From Phycisphaerales bacterium (GTDB lineage: Bacteria > Planctomycetota > Phycisphaerae > Phycisphaerales > UBA1924), in assembly GCA_028289195.1 (NCBI GenBank), contig JANQQR010000002.1, positions 336,629-400,628 on the forward strand: a stretch of 64,000 nt of DNA, read 5' to 3'. A program made the translations under genes and the position numbers. Below are positions 43,401 to 51,230 of the stretch, one piece after another (the stretch's first letter is position 1; each line of letters starts with the position of its first letter). The notes under the pieces are model-generated. The model was not told the origin of the DNA, did no database searches, and saw only the letters and a program-made list of their open reading frames with translations.

Positions 43401-43520
43401 GCGGAATTCGACGCCGCGATCACAGAAGGCAAGCGCACCGCGACCGATTCCGTGCTGACCGAGACCATCGAGTGGCTGGAATCGGTCCGCTCAGGCCTGG
43501 AGCACGCTCAGGGCGGGTGA
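40494..43520 (+). CDS. Serine/threonine kinase fused to NB-ARC ATPase and TPR region (STAND-type)
   Basis: Protein of 1008 aa. Residues 12-285 form a Hanks-type kinase with all key residues: GRGGMG loop, K41, HRDLKPSN (D135), DFG (D153), GTPGYMSPEQ. Residues about 305-650 form an NB-ARC/AP-ATPase module opening with SFVGREKEL, Walker A SGSGGCGKTR near 335-345, Walker B MVILDNCEHL, and the VVTSRQ sensor. The rest (to ~980) is TPR-like helical repeats. No transmembrane segment. It probably senses an unknown ligand through the repeats. TTG 40494 follows GAGG; this is an unusual start but gives a kinase beginning right at the domain. The 3' end overlaps the oxidoreductase gene by 30 bp. Confidence 0.85.
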   Translation: MGDPAIEHLGSYEILREIGRGGMGIVHLARDPGLDREVAIKVLPGEVASDPARLARFEREARAIAAVNHPHIATIHALEEAEDGSRFIVMEFIEGQSLGAKLDSGALDPIEALRLGRQIADALAAAHARGIAHRDLKPSNIMLTESGHAKVLDFGLAKEASGDIGALASQAPTVTERMTQPGSIMGTPGYMSPEQARGLPTDTRTDVFAFGCVLYEALSGQCAFGGGTATDVMAEVLTAEPKWTALPDEVPSSVLELLIRCLAKEAGERLADLTHAVSVLDKALAGRRRSSTSRLTALSAPPNNLPASVTSFVGREKELAELAELIDRSRLVTLSGSGGCGKTRLALKFAERQLSAFPDGVWFAPLGGVTDPAIVQQTVLGALGLKDEPGKPTLTTLTDHLRTHHAMVILDNCEHLLEECAGLVEALLQGCPGLRIVVTSRQSLGTSGEATFHVPSLGVPHDLQHAPVDEILACEAVKLFIDRAAASSSRFKVTDQVAPIVAQICAQLDGIPLAIELAAARVKAMPVGQIARRLDDSFRLLRGGSKTALERHQTLQATIDWSYSLLAEEEQTLLRRLSVFSGGWTLEAAEQICSGDPIDELDVLDLLSQLVEKSLVIYEEKGESARYRLLETMRQYSLAKLIERGEAEGIRDRHLEFYLALAEEAEPHLRGSVEWLERLSAEGPNIIAGHQWCSASPDRAPAGIDLLGRAWRMWDVQGQQKLARTIVDEALSRPGAQERTSERAKLLFGAGALATRLGEYDDSTARLQEAIETATEIGDDRNLAGSLNALAIVDHDKGDLDAADEKYSRSLEIYRRIGDDTGQALALGNLGELRLNQNKPEEARQMLEESVDIGRRSQTLTATALPDQLRIVALLCIEVGEIRAAAGHLKECVGFVKEFSARFYSITAIEACARLGLVVSGEIPDSVRFSAKLLGSAEGARTLMGFPVPPSEIEERDALFSDVESKLGKAEFDAAITEGKRTATDSVLTETIEWLESVRSGLEHAQGG

Positions 43521-45482
43521 GCGCGAAACCCGGATGCGGACATTCTTGAATGCCGGAGTTCGGCTGCTGGCATCTGCTGCCCGTGGCACGAGCACATTCG
43601 CCTCCGGGTAGTACATCGCTGCATTGCCCGCTCGGATGTCGGCGCGCCGGACCAGGATCTGCTCCATGCGCCCGGTGGCGCTCTCGACCGCCACCGGCTG
43701 ATCAACGTCGAGGCCAAGACCGGTGATATCCGTCGCGTTCATCAGGATGACGTCGCGGCGCTCCTGGCCCCGGTAGATGTCCTCTTCTTCGTAGACGACG
43801 GTGTTGAACTGGCCTTCGGAGCGGATCGTCATGAGCCGAAGAGACCCGTCCTCGAGATCGTCCGAGGGCAATTCAAGCGCGTGGAACCGCGCGCGCCCGC
43901 TCTCGGTCGCAAACTCCGGCTCATGGAATGTCCGGCCGTCGATCTGGAACTCGCGCTTCGTCTCATCGATCGAGCCGATCGCCTCGTATCCGGGGATGAC
44001 CTGGGCGATCAGGCTCCGTATCTCCCGGTGGCGCTCGAGGGACTCGAAGTCGAGGGGGGTGCTGTCGCCGAGAACGCGTCGGGCGATGTGGGCGATCAGC
44101 TCGACCTCGTGACGCGGGCCCTCGTATCGGGCCTTTCCACCCGAGCTCAGGCGCACGAAGTTGAACATGGACTCTTGCGTCGTCTCCTGTGATTCCTCGT
44201 CTCGGGCGCGCACGGGGAGGATGATCGACTCCTTGCCGCGTCCCCTGATGTGGCCGGTGTTCAGCGTTGTGCTCAGGAACACCGTCATGCCGACTTCTGC
44301 CAGGGCTTGCTCGGCGCTGTCGGCGTCCGGGCACGACCCGAAGAGGTTGCCCCCGAGGCACACCGCCGCGTCGACACCTCCCGCTTCCGCACGCTCGATG
44401 CAGGCGAGGGTGTCCAGCCCGGGCGTCGTGGGGAGCGAGAGCCCGATCCGCGATTCGAGCGCCTCGAAGATCTGCGTCTTGAGCTTCGGCGTCACGCCCA
44501 TCGACCCGATGCCCTGCACGTTCGAGTGCCCGCGGAGCGGGAGCAACCCCGAGCCGGGTCGTCCGAGCATGCCGCGCATCATCGCGAGATTGGCGATCAT
44601 CTGAACGTTCTGCACGCCATGGACGTGGTGGGTGATGCCCATCGTCCAGCAGAAGATCGTCCGCTCCGACGCGGCATAGATCCGGGCGATGCTCTGGATT
44701 CGCGAGCGCCCCACACCCGAGCATCGCTCGATGTCCTCCCAATTCGTGCGCTCGACCCTCTCGCGGAACTCCTCCCAGTCGTCGCAGTGCTGCGTGACGA
44801 AGCGTTCGTCGAACTGTCCCGATTCGAGAAGCGCCCGGGCGATACCGGTCAGGAAGGCGATGTCGCCACCGATGTGCGGCTGCACGTACTCGCTGGCGAT
44901 GTCCGTGCCACGCAGGAGGCTGCGCACATCCGAGGGCACGCGGAATCGGACCAGACCCAGCTCCCGCAGCGGATTCACGACGACGACCGTTCCGCCCCGC
45001 CGGCGCAGATCCATCAGGCTCCGCATCAGACGCGGGTGGTTCGACGCCGGGTTGCCCCCGATCAGCACGATCGTGTCGCACTCATCGATGTCGTCGAGCG
45101 TGATCGTCGCGGTCCCCGATCCGGTGACACTCGCAAGTCCGACGCCCGAGGCCTGATGGCAGAAGTACGAGCAGTTGTTGACGTTGTTCGTCCCGTAGAG
45201 ACGGGCGAAGAGCTGGAGCAGGAAGCCCGCCTCGTTCGACGAGCGACCGCTGAAGTAAAAGAACGAGCGATCCGGCTCGGTGGCAGAGAGCTTCGACGCG
45301 ACGCGCTCGAGCGCGTCGTCCCAGGAGATCGCCCGGTATGAACGGTCCCCGGGGCCCGCGTACAGCGGCCGGGTGATCCGGCCGGACCACTCGAGTTCGC
45401 GCGGCGTCATACGCCGCAGATGGTCGAATCCGAACCGGTCGAAGAAGTCCTCGCGGAGCGATCCCTGCGCGTCGGCTGCCAT
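43491..45482 (-). CDS. Molybdopterin-dependent oxidoreductase (FdhA/YdeP-like), main part
   Basis: Molybdopterin enzyme of the FdhA/YdeP group, 663 aa from ATG 45482. Motifs: WDDALERVASKL, FYFSGRSSNEAGFLLQLFARLYGTN, the active-site region YFCHQASGVGL with Cys108 where formate dehydrogenase H has Sec, GGNPASNHPRLM, and the C-terminal MopB-type domain (LMNATDITGLGLDVDQPV). The first ~70 residues of the family, including a Cys-rich motif, are encoded just upstream in the same frame but separated by a TAG (45488-45486). GCA then ATG directly follow that TAG, so this part might be made by reinitiation. Otherwise the gene is broken by one base. Confidence 0.8.
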   Translation of the reverse strand: MAADAQGSLREDFFDRFGFDHLRRMTPRELEWSGRITRPLYAGPGDRSYRAISWDDALERVASKLSATEPDRSFFYFSGRSSNEAGFLLQLFARLYGTNNVNNCSYFCHQASGVGLASVTGSGTATITLDDIDECDTIVLIGGNPASNHPRLMRSLMDLRRRGGTVVVVNPLRELGLVRFRVPSDVRSLLRGTDIASEYVQPHIGGDIAFLTGIARALLESGQFDERFVTQHCDDWEEFRERVERTNWEDIERCSGVGRSRIQSIARIYAASERTIFCWTMGITHHVHGVQNVQMIANLAMMRGMLGRPGSGLLPLRGHSNVQGIGSMGVTPKLKTQIFEALESRIGLSLPTTPGLDTLACIERAEAGGVDAAVCLGGNLFGSCPDADSAEQALAEVGMTVFLSTTLNTGHIRGRGKESIILPVRARDEESQETTQESMFNFVRLSSGGKARYEGPRHEVELIAHIARRVLGDSTPLDFESLERHREIRSLIAQVIPGYEAIGSIDETKREFQIDGRTFHEPEFATESGRARFHALELPSDDLEDGSLRLMTIRSEGQFNTVVYEEEDIYRGQERRDVILMNATDITGLGLDVDQPVAVESATGRMEQILVRRADIRAGNAAMYYPEANVLVPRAADASSRTPAFKNVRIRVSRSPALSVLQA

Positions 45483-45485
45483 TGC

Positions 45486-45692
45486 CTACACAGAGTTCTT
45501 GCACACCTCGGGGAACCGGCCCTGCTCGTTGACCATGCCCCCTTGCTGCCCGCCCATCCCCAGCGCGCACGTCTTGCACGCGTTGCGGCTGCGGAGCGCC
45601 TTGTACGTTCGCAGAATGCCGCCGCCCCGCCGCGACATCTTGAGCGTGTACCAGATGGCTGGCCAGCCGCCGCCGGCGTCCGGGCGCTTCAA
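45486..45692 (-). pseudogene. N-terminal 68 codons of the oxidoreductase, ended by in-frame TAG
   Basis: Same frame as 43491-45482. It reads GGGWPAIWYTLKMSRRGGG, then NACKTCALGMGGQQGGMVNE (C39, C42) and FPEVCKNSV (C64), the conserved N-terminus of FdhA/YdeP proteins, and stops at TAG, codon 69. Family members read Gln at this place (SxQAM), so one CAG to TAG change explains the break. The probable start is TTG 45692, overlapping the MOSC stop codon by four bases (TTGA). It could be a recent nonsense mutation, a sequencing error, or a stop-restart site with ATG 45482 five bases on. Confidence 0.75.
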
Positions 45693-46363
45693 GATGCGTG
45701 GTCCTTGAACTTCTCTGCGATCCACTCGCGCCACTTCTCCGGCAGATCGGGAGCCCGGCGCGCCCGCTCGATGACGTGCGGCGCGGGTTCCTTGCTCGCG
45801 TAGAGATGCGTCAGGTCGCTCACGGGCAGCGCGTCGGTGGGGCGGCCCGTGTGCACGAGCGAAGCTCCCGCCTCGACCGACCCGGGCGCAGCGATCGTGA
45901 AGTAGAAGCCGGTATGCCCGGTCTCGAGCATGTACTTGATCACGCCGTTGTCGTTGAGGCGGATCGCGAACTTGTAACACGGCATGCGGGGCTCGGTGAC
46001 GACGAACTCGGCCTCGCCACAGCGGAACCGGTCGCCGATACACACGTCGGCCTCGGTCATGCCCTGCAGAGTGAGGTTCTCGCCGAACGCGCCCCATCCA
46101 AACTCGGAGTCGGGGAAGCGCTCTTCCCACTGGCGGTAGTGCTCGGACGCGAAGGCGTAGACGGCCTTCGATTCCCCGCCGTGCACCGTCCGGTCGGCTT
46201 GGTCGTCGCCCGTGAGGTTGACGCCAGAGGCGTACACCGGGCCGTCGACCGGCTCCTTGAAGATGCCTGTGACGACTGTGCGCCCCTTCCACTCAACCTC
46301 GCGCTGGCCCCCGACGTTGACCGAGATGATTGTGGCGTCGAGGGGAATGGCTGGCCCTTTCAC
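45689..46363 (-). CDS. MOSC-domain protein (YiiM-like)
   Basis: MOSC domain protein of 224 aa, related to E. coli YiiM, which reduces N-hydroxylated compounds with molybdenum cofactor. Family motifs are DRTVHGGESKAVYAFASEHY, GAFGENLTLQG, the cofactor Cys in EPRMPCYKFAIRL and the small C-terminal tail. It overlaps the molybdopterin oxidoreductase gene by four bases, so the two Mo-cofactor proteins form one unit. The start is uncertain: GTG 46363 was chosen, as no ATG lies near the first strand; the open frame continues into tRNA-Leu. Confidence 0.82.
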   Translation of the reverse strand: MKGPAIPLDATIISVNVGGQREVEWKGRTVVTGIFKEPVDGPVYASGVNLTGDDQADRTVHGGESKAVYAFASEHYRQWEERFPDSEFGWGAFGENLTLQGMTEADVCIGDRFRCGEAEFVVTEPRMPCYKFAIRLNDNGVIKYMLETGHTGFYFTIAAPGSVEAGASLVHTGRPTDALPVSDLTHLYASKEPAPHVIERARRAPDLPEKWREWIAEKFKDHAS

Positions 46364-46388
46364 GAAGGGGTTCGGGAGTTCGAGGCAA

Positions 46389-46474
46389 TGGGCCCGGTGG
46401 GACTCGAACCCACACTGGGGTTGCCCCCAAGCGGATTTTAAGTCCGCCGCGTCTGCCAGTTCCGCCACAGGCCC
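46389..46474 (-). tRNA. tRNA-Leu(TAA)
   Basis: Class II tRNA of 86 nt. Acceptor GGGCCTG pairs with CGGGCCC (one T-G), discriminator A. The anticodon stem GCGGA/TCCGC holds CTTAAAA with anticodon TAA. A long variable arm (TTGGGGGCAACCCCAGT) precedes T-arm GTGGG-TTCGAGT-CCCAC. CCA is not encoded. It is upstream of the MOSC gene on the same strand. Confidence 0.96.
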
Positions 46475-46612
46475 GTCCGGCGCCGGCCCCGCGGCCGACG
46501 CCGGAAACAAGCGTATCGCGTTGTGGCTGGAACACCCACTTCTGGCCATCTCCGACGTCTCCCCGGCTGCGGCTATAGGATCCCCGCTCGCACCCCGCTA
46601 GTGTGGATACTC

Positions 46613-48217
46613 ATGCGTCTGACCGTTGTGAACGGCCCCCGGCGGGCCGACATCGAGCTTGATCCCGCAAAGCCGCTGAGCTTCGGCCGGTCGTCGACGC
46701 AGGGCGTCCAACTCGACGACCCGTCGGTGTCGCGCCGGCACGCCCGGTTTGTGCTCGAGGGCGGTCAATGGCACGTCTTCGACGAGCAGAGCCGGCACGG
46801 CACCTTCGTCAACGGTGTCCGCCTGGAGGCTGGCGAGGGCGTGCCGCTCGATGCGGGCGACAGGATCACGATGGGGCCCTGGACGATGCTCCTGACCGAG
46901 GAGGGGCGTGCTCCGTCCACCCTCGCGTCGCAGGCCGATGAGCCGGTCGCCCACTCGTCGATCAAGACGGTCGGCAAGGAAGAACTGGGTGAGCTCGCTC
47001 GTCGGCGCCTCGCGCTGCTGATGGAAGCTCAGCGGACCATCCACCGATGCGCCGACGCACGCGAAGCTGCCGGCCAGGTCGCCGAAACCCTCCGCGAGAG
47101 CACCGGCGCCGAGCGGGTGGCGATCATCCAGCCCGCTGCCGGCCTCGATGAGCTCGACCTGCTCGCCTGGGCCGGGCCGGGCGGGCCCGACCAGGGGGCC
47201 GACCCGGTGATCAGCCGCACGCTGCTGTCGGCGGCTTCGCGTGGCGAGGTCGTCCGGCTCTCGGACGAGCGGATCGCACAGGGCGCGATGAGCATCATCA
47301 GCCAGGGCGTGACCGAGGCGCTGTGCGCCCCGGTGATGATCGACGGGCAGATCGACTGCTATCTCTACGTCGACAGCCGCGGCTCGTCGCGAAACCTGCA
47401 AGCCGACTCTCCGGCCCTGTGCCTGGCGCTCGCGGATCTGCTCGGTCTGGCGCTCGCCAACATCCAGCGCCACGAGTTGGAGCTCCGCCAGGAACGCCTG
47501 ATCCGCGACATGCGCGCGGCGCACGACGTGCAACGACGGATCATGCCGCCGCTCGAAGGGCGCGTCGGGGAGGCGTCGTACCGGCTGTACTGCGAGCCGG
47601 GCCGGTTCGTCGCCGGAGACTTCTTCGGCGTGCTCCCCGCGGGGGAGCGCACGCTCGTGTTCCTCGGAGATGTCGCGGGCAAGGGGCTCGGCGCGGCGTT
47701 GCAGATGGCGGCGATCCAGTCCCACATCAGCGCGATCGTGAACAACCACGAGAATCTCGCGGATCTTGTCTCGAGCGTGAACAGCTACGTCGCGACACAC
47801 TCGGCGGAGAACGAGTTCGCGTCGCTGTGGGTCTGCCTGCTCGACCCGGGCACCCGCAAGATGATCTCGGTCGATGCCGGTCACGGGTACGCCGTGAGGA
47901 TCTCGGCGTCGTCGCCTCCGATCCTGCTGCCTTCCGACGGCGGGTTGCCGGTCGGGATCGACCGCAACGGGTCCTACGAGGAATCGGACCACCAGCTCGC
48001 CGAGCAGGATCGCATTGTGCTGTTCAGCGACGGCCTCCCCGAGCAGCAGGCGCCCTCGGGCGAGCAGTACGGCGTTGAGCGCATCCTCGCGTGCCTCGAA
48101 GGATCGGCCTCGCACGAGGAGGATCTCACCCGCCTGCGCGACGGTGTGAAGGCGTTCGCCGAGCAGGACCAGATGGCCGATGACCTGACGATTGCGTCAT
48201 TCCACCTGGGGTCGTGA
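46613..48217 (+). CDS. FHA-GAF-SpoIIE (PP2C-type) phosphatase
   Basis: Signal transduction protein of 534 aa with three domains: FHA (about 1-95; SFGRSSTQGVQLDD, SVSRRHA, NGVRL) for binding phosphothreonine; GAF (about 130-290) for sensing; and an RsbU/SpoIIE phosphatase (about 325-534; AHDVQRRIMPP, GDFFGVLPAG, LGDVAGKGLGAAL, VLFSDGLPEQ, DDLTIASF) with the metal-binding Asp residues. It should dephosphorylate a STAS-type anti-anti-sigma factor; the STAS protein at 17859-18212 is a candidate. ATG 46613 starts exactly at the FHA domain. The gene's end overlaps the convergent antiporter gene by 21 bp. Confidence 0.9.
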   Translation: MRLTVVNGPRRADIELDPAKPLSFGRSSTQGVQLDDPSVSRRHARFVLEGGQWHVFDEQSRHGTFVNGVRLEAGEGVPLDAGDRITMGPWTMLLTEEGRAPSTLASQADEPVAHSSIKTVGKEELGELARRRLALLMEAQRTIHRCADAREAAGQVAETLRESTGAERVAIIQPAAGLDELDLLAWAGPGGPDQGADPVISRTLLSAASRGEVVRLSDERIAQGAMSIISQGVTEALCAPVMIDGQIDCYLYVDSRGSSRNLQADSPALCLALADLLGLALANIQRHELELRQERLIRDMRAAHDVQRRIMPPLEGRVGEASYRLYCEPGRFVAGDFFGVLPAGERTLVFLGDVAGKGLGAALQMAAIQSHISAIVNNHENLADLVSSVNSYVATHSAENEFASLWVCLLDPGTRKMISVDAGHGYAVRISASSPPILLPSDGGLPVGIDRNGSYEESDHQLAEQDRIVLFSDGLPEQQAPSGEQYGVERILACLEGSASHEEDLTRLRDGVKAFAEQDQMADDLTIASFHLGS

Positions 48218-49648
48218 CTCGTCCGCTTGCGTCTCGCCGCCACTCTGGGTTCGCGCTTCCGGTTCGTCATCCTTAGAGAGGACGAGACCCAATCGGAAGA
48301 CAACAGGTCCGACGAGCTGGTGGACCGCGATGATCGCGAGGATGAACCCGAACAACGGCTCGGCGAAGTCTTCGTTCTCGAACTGCTCGTTGACGATGGT
48401 CGCCAGCGCAACAGCGATACCCGCCTGCGGGATGAACCCGCTCCAGAGCCACTGCTTGCACGACCGGGGTGTTTCGACGAGCAGGCACGCACCGGTCGTC
48501 GTCGCCCATACGAGCGCGGCCCTGCCCGCCACGAAGACGAGCGCCCAAGGCCAGACGTCCGCCAGCGAAACGAGGTCGAGCTTGGTCCCCGCGACGCCAA
48601 AGAACACGCAGTACACCGGCAGGCTCAGCTCCTCGATGCTCTCGAACAGCTCCTCGGTGACCTCGCCGAACAGGTTCTCCATGAGCATGCCTGCCACGAT
48701 CGCGACGATGAGAGGCTCGAGGTGCAGCGCCTCGCTGCCCAGCGCGATCGCGAAGCAGGCGAACACGACGAAGAAGACCAGGTGCTGCCGGAACGCGCGG
48801 GTCGAGTAAGCGAGCACCACACCGACCACAAGGCCGGCGACCAGTGAGCCGCCGAGGTGGACCGCGATGTCCTTCACGACGGCCGACGCGCCGGCCGACT
48901 CATCGGCGCCCAGGACGGCGGTCGCCGCGAGCGCAAGCGTCACCGTGAAGACGACGACGAGCAGGAGGTCCTTGCAGACGGTTACAGCCAGGGCGAGCTT
49001 GCTGACGGTCCCGCGGGCGTTGAGTTCGTTGATGACCGCCACGACGATCGCCGGAGAGTTGGCGACCGCGATGACCGCGACCAGCGCAGCGATGGCGAGC
49101 GACGGCGCCGTCCACGGGTCGGAGATGATCCCTGCGCCGCTGAGCACGAGCGGGGCGAGCACCAGGCAGCCGGCCAGCACACCGCCCGCTTCGACGATGG
49201 CGATCGTCGAGACCTGCTTCCAGCTCTCTCGCAGGAAGCTCAGGCGGATCTCGCCGCCGGCGGTCAGGGCGATGAGCGAGATCGCCAGGTCGTTCACGAG
49301 CGTGAGGTACCCGATCTCCTCGGCGCGGATGATGCCGAGCACCTGCGGGCCGACGAGCACGCCGAGCAGCAGGTACCCGGTGACCGCCGCCAGCTTGAGG
49401 CGCGAGCAGAGACGCCCGGCGAGGTATCCCGCGAGCAACAGCAGCCCGACGCCCGCCCCGGTGTCGAGCAGACCGGGCGGGAGCGGCTCGAACACCCGTC
49501 CCGTCGGATCAGAGAGCGGGACCTCACCGGACGATGCCGCCCCCCGCTCGGCTCCGCTCCGGAGCTGCGAGCCCCAGAACCGAACGATCCACGCGAACCC
49601 GACCAGTGCGCCGATCGCGAACGACAGCCGCAGCACCCGGACAATCAT
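48197..49648 (-). CDS. CPA2-type cation:proton antiporter (second of two)
   Basis: Membrane protein of 483 aa with about 12-13 hydrophobic segments in the KefB/CPA2 pattern: LLLLAGYLAGRLCSRLKLAAVTGYLLLGVLVGP, then AVIAVANSPAIVVAVINE and VAIVAGMLMENL, ending in a hydrophilic Glu-rich tail. It has an N-terminal segment with one extra helix before the core. ATG 49648 overlaps the preceding antiporter stop codon by four bases (ATGA). It is the last gene of the EIIA-PII-like-antiporter-antiporter unit. Ion specificity cannot be told. The 3' end overlaps the phosphatase gene. Confidence 0.8.
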   Translation of the reverse strand: MIVRVLRLSFAIGALVGFAWIVRFWGSQLRSGAERGAASSGEVPLSDPTGRVFEPLPPGLLDTGAGVGLLLLAGYLAGRLCSRLKLAAVTGYLLLGVLVGPQVLGIIRAEEIGYLTLVNDLAISLIALTAGGEIRLSFLRESWKQVSTIAIVEAGGVLAGCLVLAPLVLSGAGIISDPWTAPSLAIAALVAVIAVANSPAIVVAVINELNARGTVSKLALAVTVCKDLLLVVVFTVTLALAATAVLGADESAGASAVVKDIAVHLGGSLVAGLVVGVVLAYSTRAFRQHLVFFVVFACFAIALGSEALHLEPLIVAIVAGMLMENLFGEVTEELFESIEELSLPVYCVFFGVAGTKLDLVSLADVWPWALVFVAGRAALVWATTTGACLLVETPRSCKQWLWSGFIPQAGIAVALATIVNEQFENEDFAEPLFGFILAIIAVHQLVGPVVFRLGLVLSKDDEPEARTQSGGETQADESRPQVE

Positions 49649-50868
49649 GACGCCGCCCCGTTCTCGCCAGCGCGCGGCGTCGGGGACCGAGCCAGAAAGA
49701 GCGCCGCAAACTCGGTGGAGAGCCCGATGATCACAACGATGGTCACGAGTTCCCGGTTGAACGCGGACGGCTCGACGAGCGCCAGCCCCAGCGCGAGCGC
49801 CAGGGCGATCGGGCTCTGCCGGAGCAGGGTCCAGCGCAGCGACCGGTCGTGGCCGGCATCGGGAGCCCCGGCTTCGGCGAATCGGAGCGCCGGCGGCTTG
49901 GCGATCCCGCGGAGTACCACGAACGCCGCCGCGATCCCGATTCCCCACCATCCGACGGTCCGGCTCATCAGCATGCCGGCCATCAGGAACACGATGATGG
50001 CCACGACGTGCTCGGCCTTGAGAATGAACCGCTCGAATCGCGTGATCTCATCGGCCGCGATGTTCGCGATCACGATCCCGGCGAGCGCCGCAGAGAGCAG
50101 CGGTGAGTTCCCCAGCTCCGCAGAGATGCCGCCAACGAACGCGATGAGCCCGATGTAGACCGCGAGTTGTTCGCCCTGCGAGCGCCCAGTTCGTCCGATG
50201 ACGTAGCGCGCCAGGACCCCCAGAATCCCGGCAACGCCGATCGCCGACGCCAGGGCGAGTGTGGAATAGGCGCCATCGAACTGGATCGCACCCGTTTCTG
50301 ATCGGGTCGTGAGTTTGTCACCGACGCCGACGATGACCACGGCGATCAGCGAGGCGAGCCCGCCGCCCAAGCGGATCAGCAGCAGTCGCGCCTCTTCACC
50401 CGGCGATGCGCCGAGAGACCTCGTTTCCATAGACCAGCCGAGCGCTGCGCCCACCAGCAGCGTCCAAGGCGCGACGATCGCTGCGATACCGCTTTCTCTG
50501 CCCGCCCAGGCCCAGAGCAGCAAACCGGCGCACGTCCCGAACAGGACCAGCACCGTCGCCAGGTCGTATCCGAGAATCCGCGAGACACTCGCGGGGAGTT
50601 GCCGGAGCAGCGCCACCCGGAGCTGGAGCCCGATCATCAGGCCGACCCACCCGAGCGCGAGGATGAGGAGCGGGGCGGTCCACTCGATCGTCCGATCGCT
50701 GATCAGCGCGAACCCGCTCGGTCCGATCGCGAATCCGACGACGACCGCGGGCCACCCGCCGCTGACGATGCGTGTGATCGGCCCCGACTTCCGAAACCTG
50801 TAGCGAGACGGACCGGTCGCGAGCAGCGCCAGCGTGACGATCACCGCGATGGCCAGGAAGACGTCCAT
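49645..50868 (-). CDS. Cation:proton antiporter (first of two)
   Basis: Membrane protein of 407 aa with the Na+/H+ exchanger-type arrangement of about 12 helices (VVVGFAIGPSGFALI, LLILALGWVGLMIGLQLR, ELGNSPLLSAALAGIVIANIAADE). It resembles the neighbouring protein only in outline, so the pair is not a recent duplication and may form a heteromer, as seen with some antiporter pairs. Glu/Asp residues expected for ion exchange are present in the helices but I cannot assign them. It follows the PII-like gene by 23 bp. Confidence 0.78.
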   Translation of the reverse strand: MDVFLAIAVIVTLALLATGPSRYRFRKSGPITRIVSGGWPAVVVGFAIGPSGFALISDRTIEWTAPLLILALGWVGLMIGLQLRVALLRQLPASVSRILGYDLATVLVLFGTCAGLLLWAWAGRESGIAAIVAPWTLLVGAALGWSMETRSLGASPGEEARLLLIRLGGGLASLIAVVIVGVGDKLTTRSETGAIQFDGAYSTLALASAIGVAGILGVLARYVIGRTGRSQGEQLAVYIGLIAFVGGISAELGNSPLLSAALAGIVIANIAADEITRFERFILKAEHVVAIIVFLMAGMLMSRTVGWWGIGIAAAFVVLRGIAKPPALRFAEAGAPDAGHDRSLRWTLLRQSPIALALALGLALVEPSAFNRELVTIVVIIGLSTEFAALFLARSPTPRAGENGAAS

Positions 50869-50891
50869 GTCATCGGTGCCCGGGCCCGCGC

Positions 50892-51230
50892 CTACGTGCG
50901 GAGCCCGACGATCCGCTCCAGCGGCGTGATGAACCCGAGGGGCCGCTGCGCGTGCTTGAGCTCCTCTTCCATGAAATCCAGAACCTGCTGGGCCTGCTTC
51001 CGCTGCGCAACACAGAAGATGATCTTGCTCCCGGTCGACTGTGGCAACAAGGAAGCGAGGCCGCTGAAGATCGGCATCTCCTCGCGGAGGTGCGCCGCCA
51101 AGCCCTTGGACTCGACGAGGGTCCCGCCAACCCCGAAGTCCAGCATCGCGGTCACGAGATCATCCAGCACCTCGGGGCTCCCCACGATGATCACCAGCAA
51201 GACCGGGTCGTCAGGACCGCCGTCAGCCAT
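50892..51230 (-). CDS. PII-superfamily-like small protein
   Basis: Protein of 112 aa with a ferredoxin-like beta-alpha-beta pattern: VLLVIIVGSPEVLDDLVTAMLDFGVGGTLVESKGL, then KIIFCVAQRKQAQQVLDFMEEEL, as in PII-related proteins that regulate transporters by binding nucleotides or second messengers. The T-loop signature of GlnB is absent, so nitrogen sensing is not implied. It overlaps the EIIA gene upstream by 8 bp and precedes two antiporters, so a role in tuning ion flux is a fair inference. Confidence 0.65.
   Translation of the reverse strand: MADGGPDDPVLLVIIVGSPEVLDDLVTAMLDFGVGGTLVESKGLAAHLREEMPIFSGLASLLPQSTGSKIIFCVAQRKQAQQVLDFMEEELKHAQRPLGFITPLERIVGLRT

Noticed and set aside
45486..45488. 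TAG as a pyrrolysine or recoded sense codon
   Set aside because: Homologues carry Gln at this place, other genes in the window end in TAG normally, and no recoding element or pyl gene is visible. A simple CAG to TAG change is the shorter explanation.
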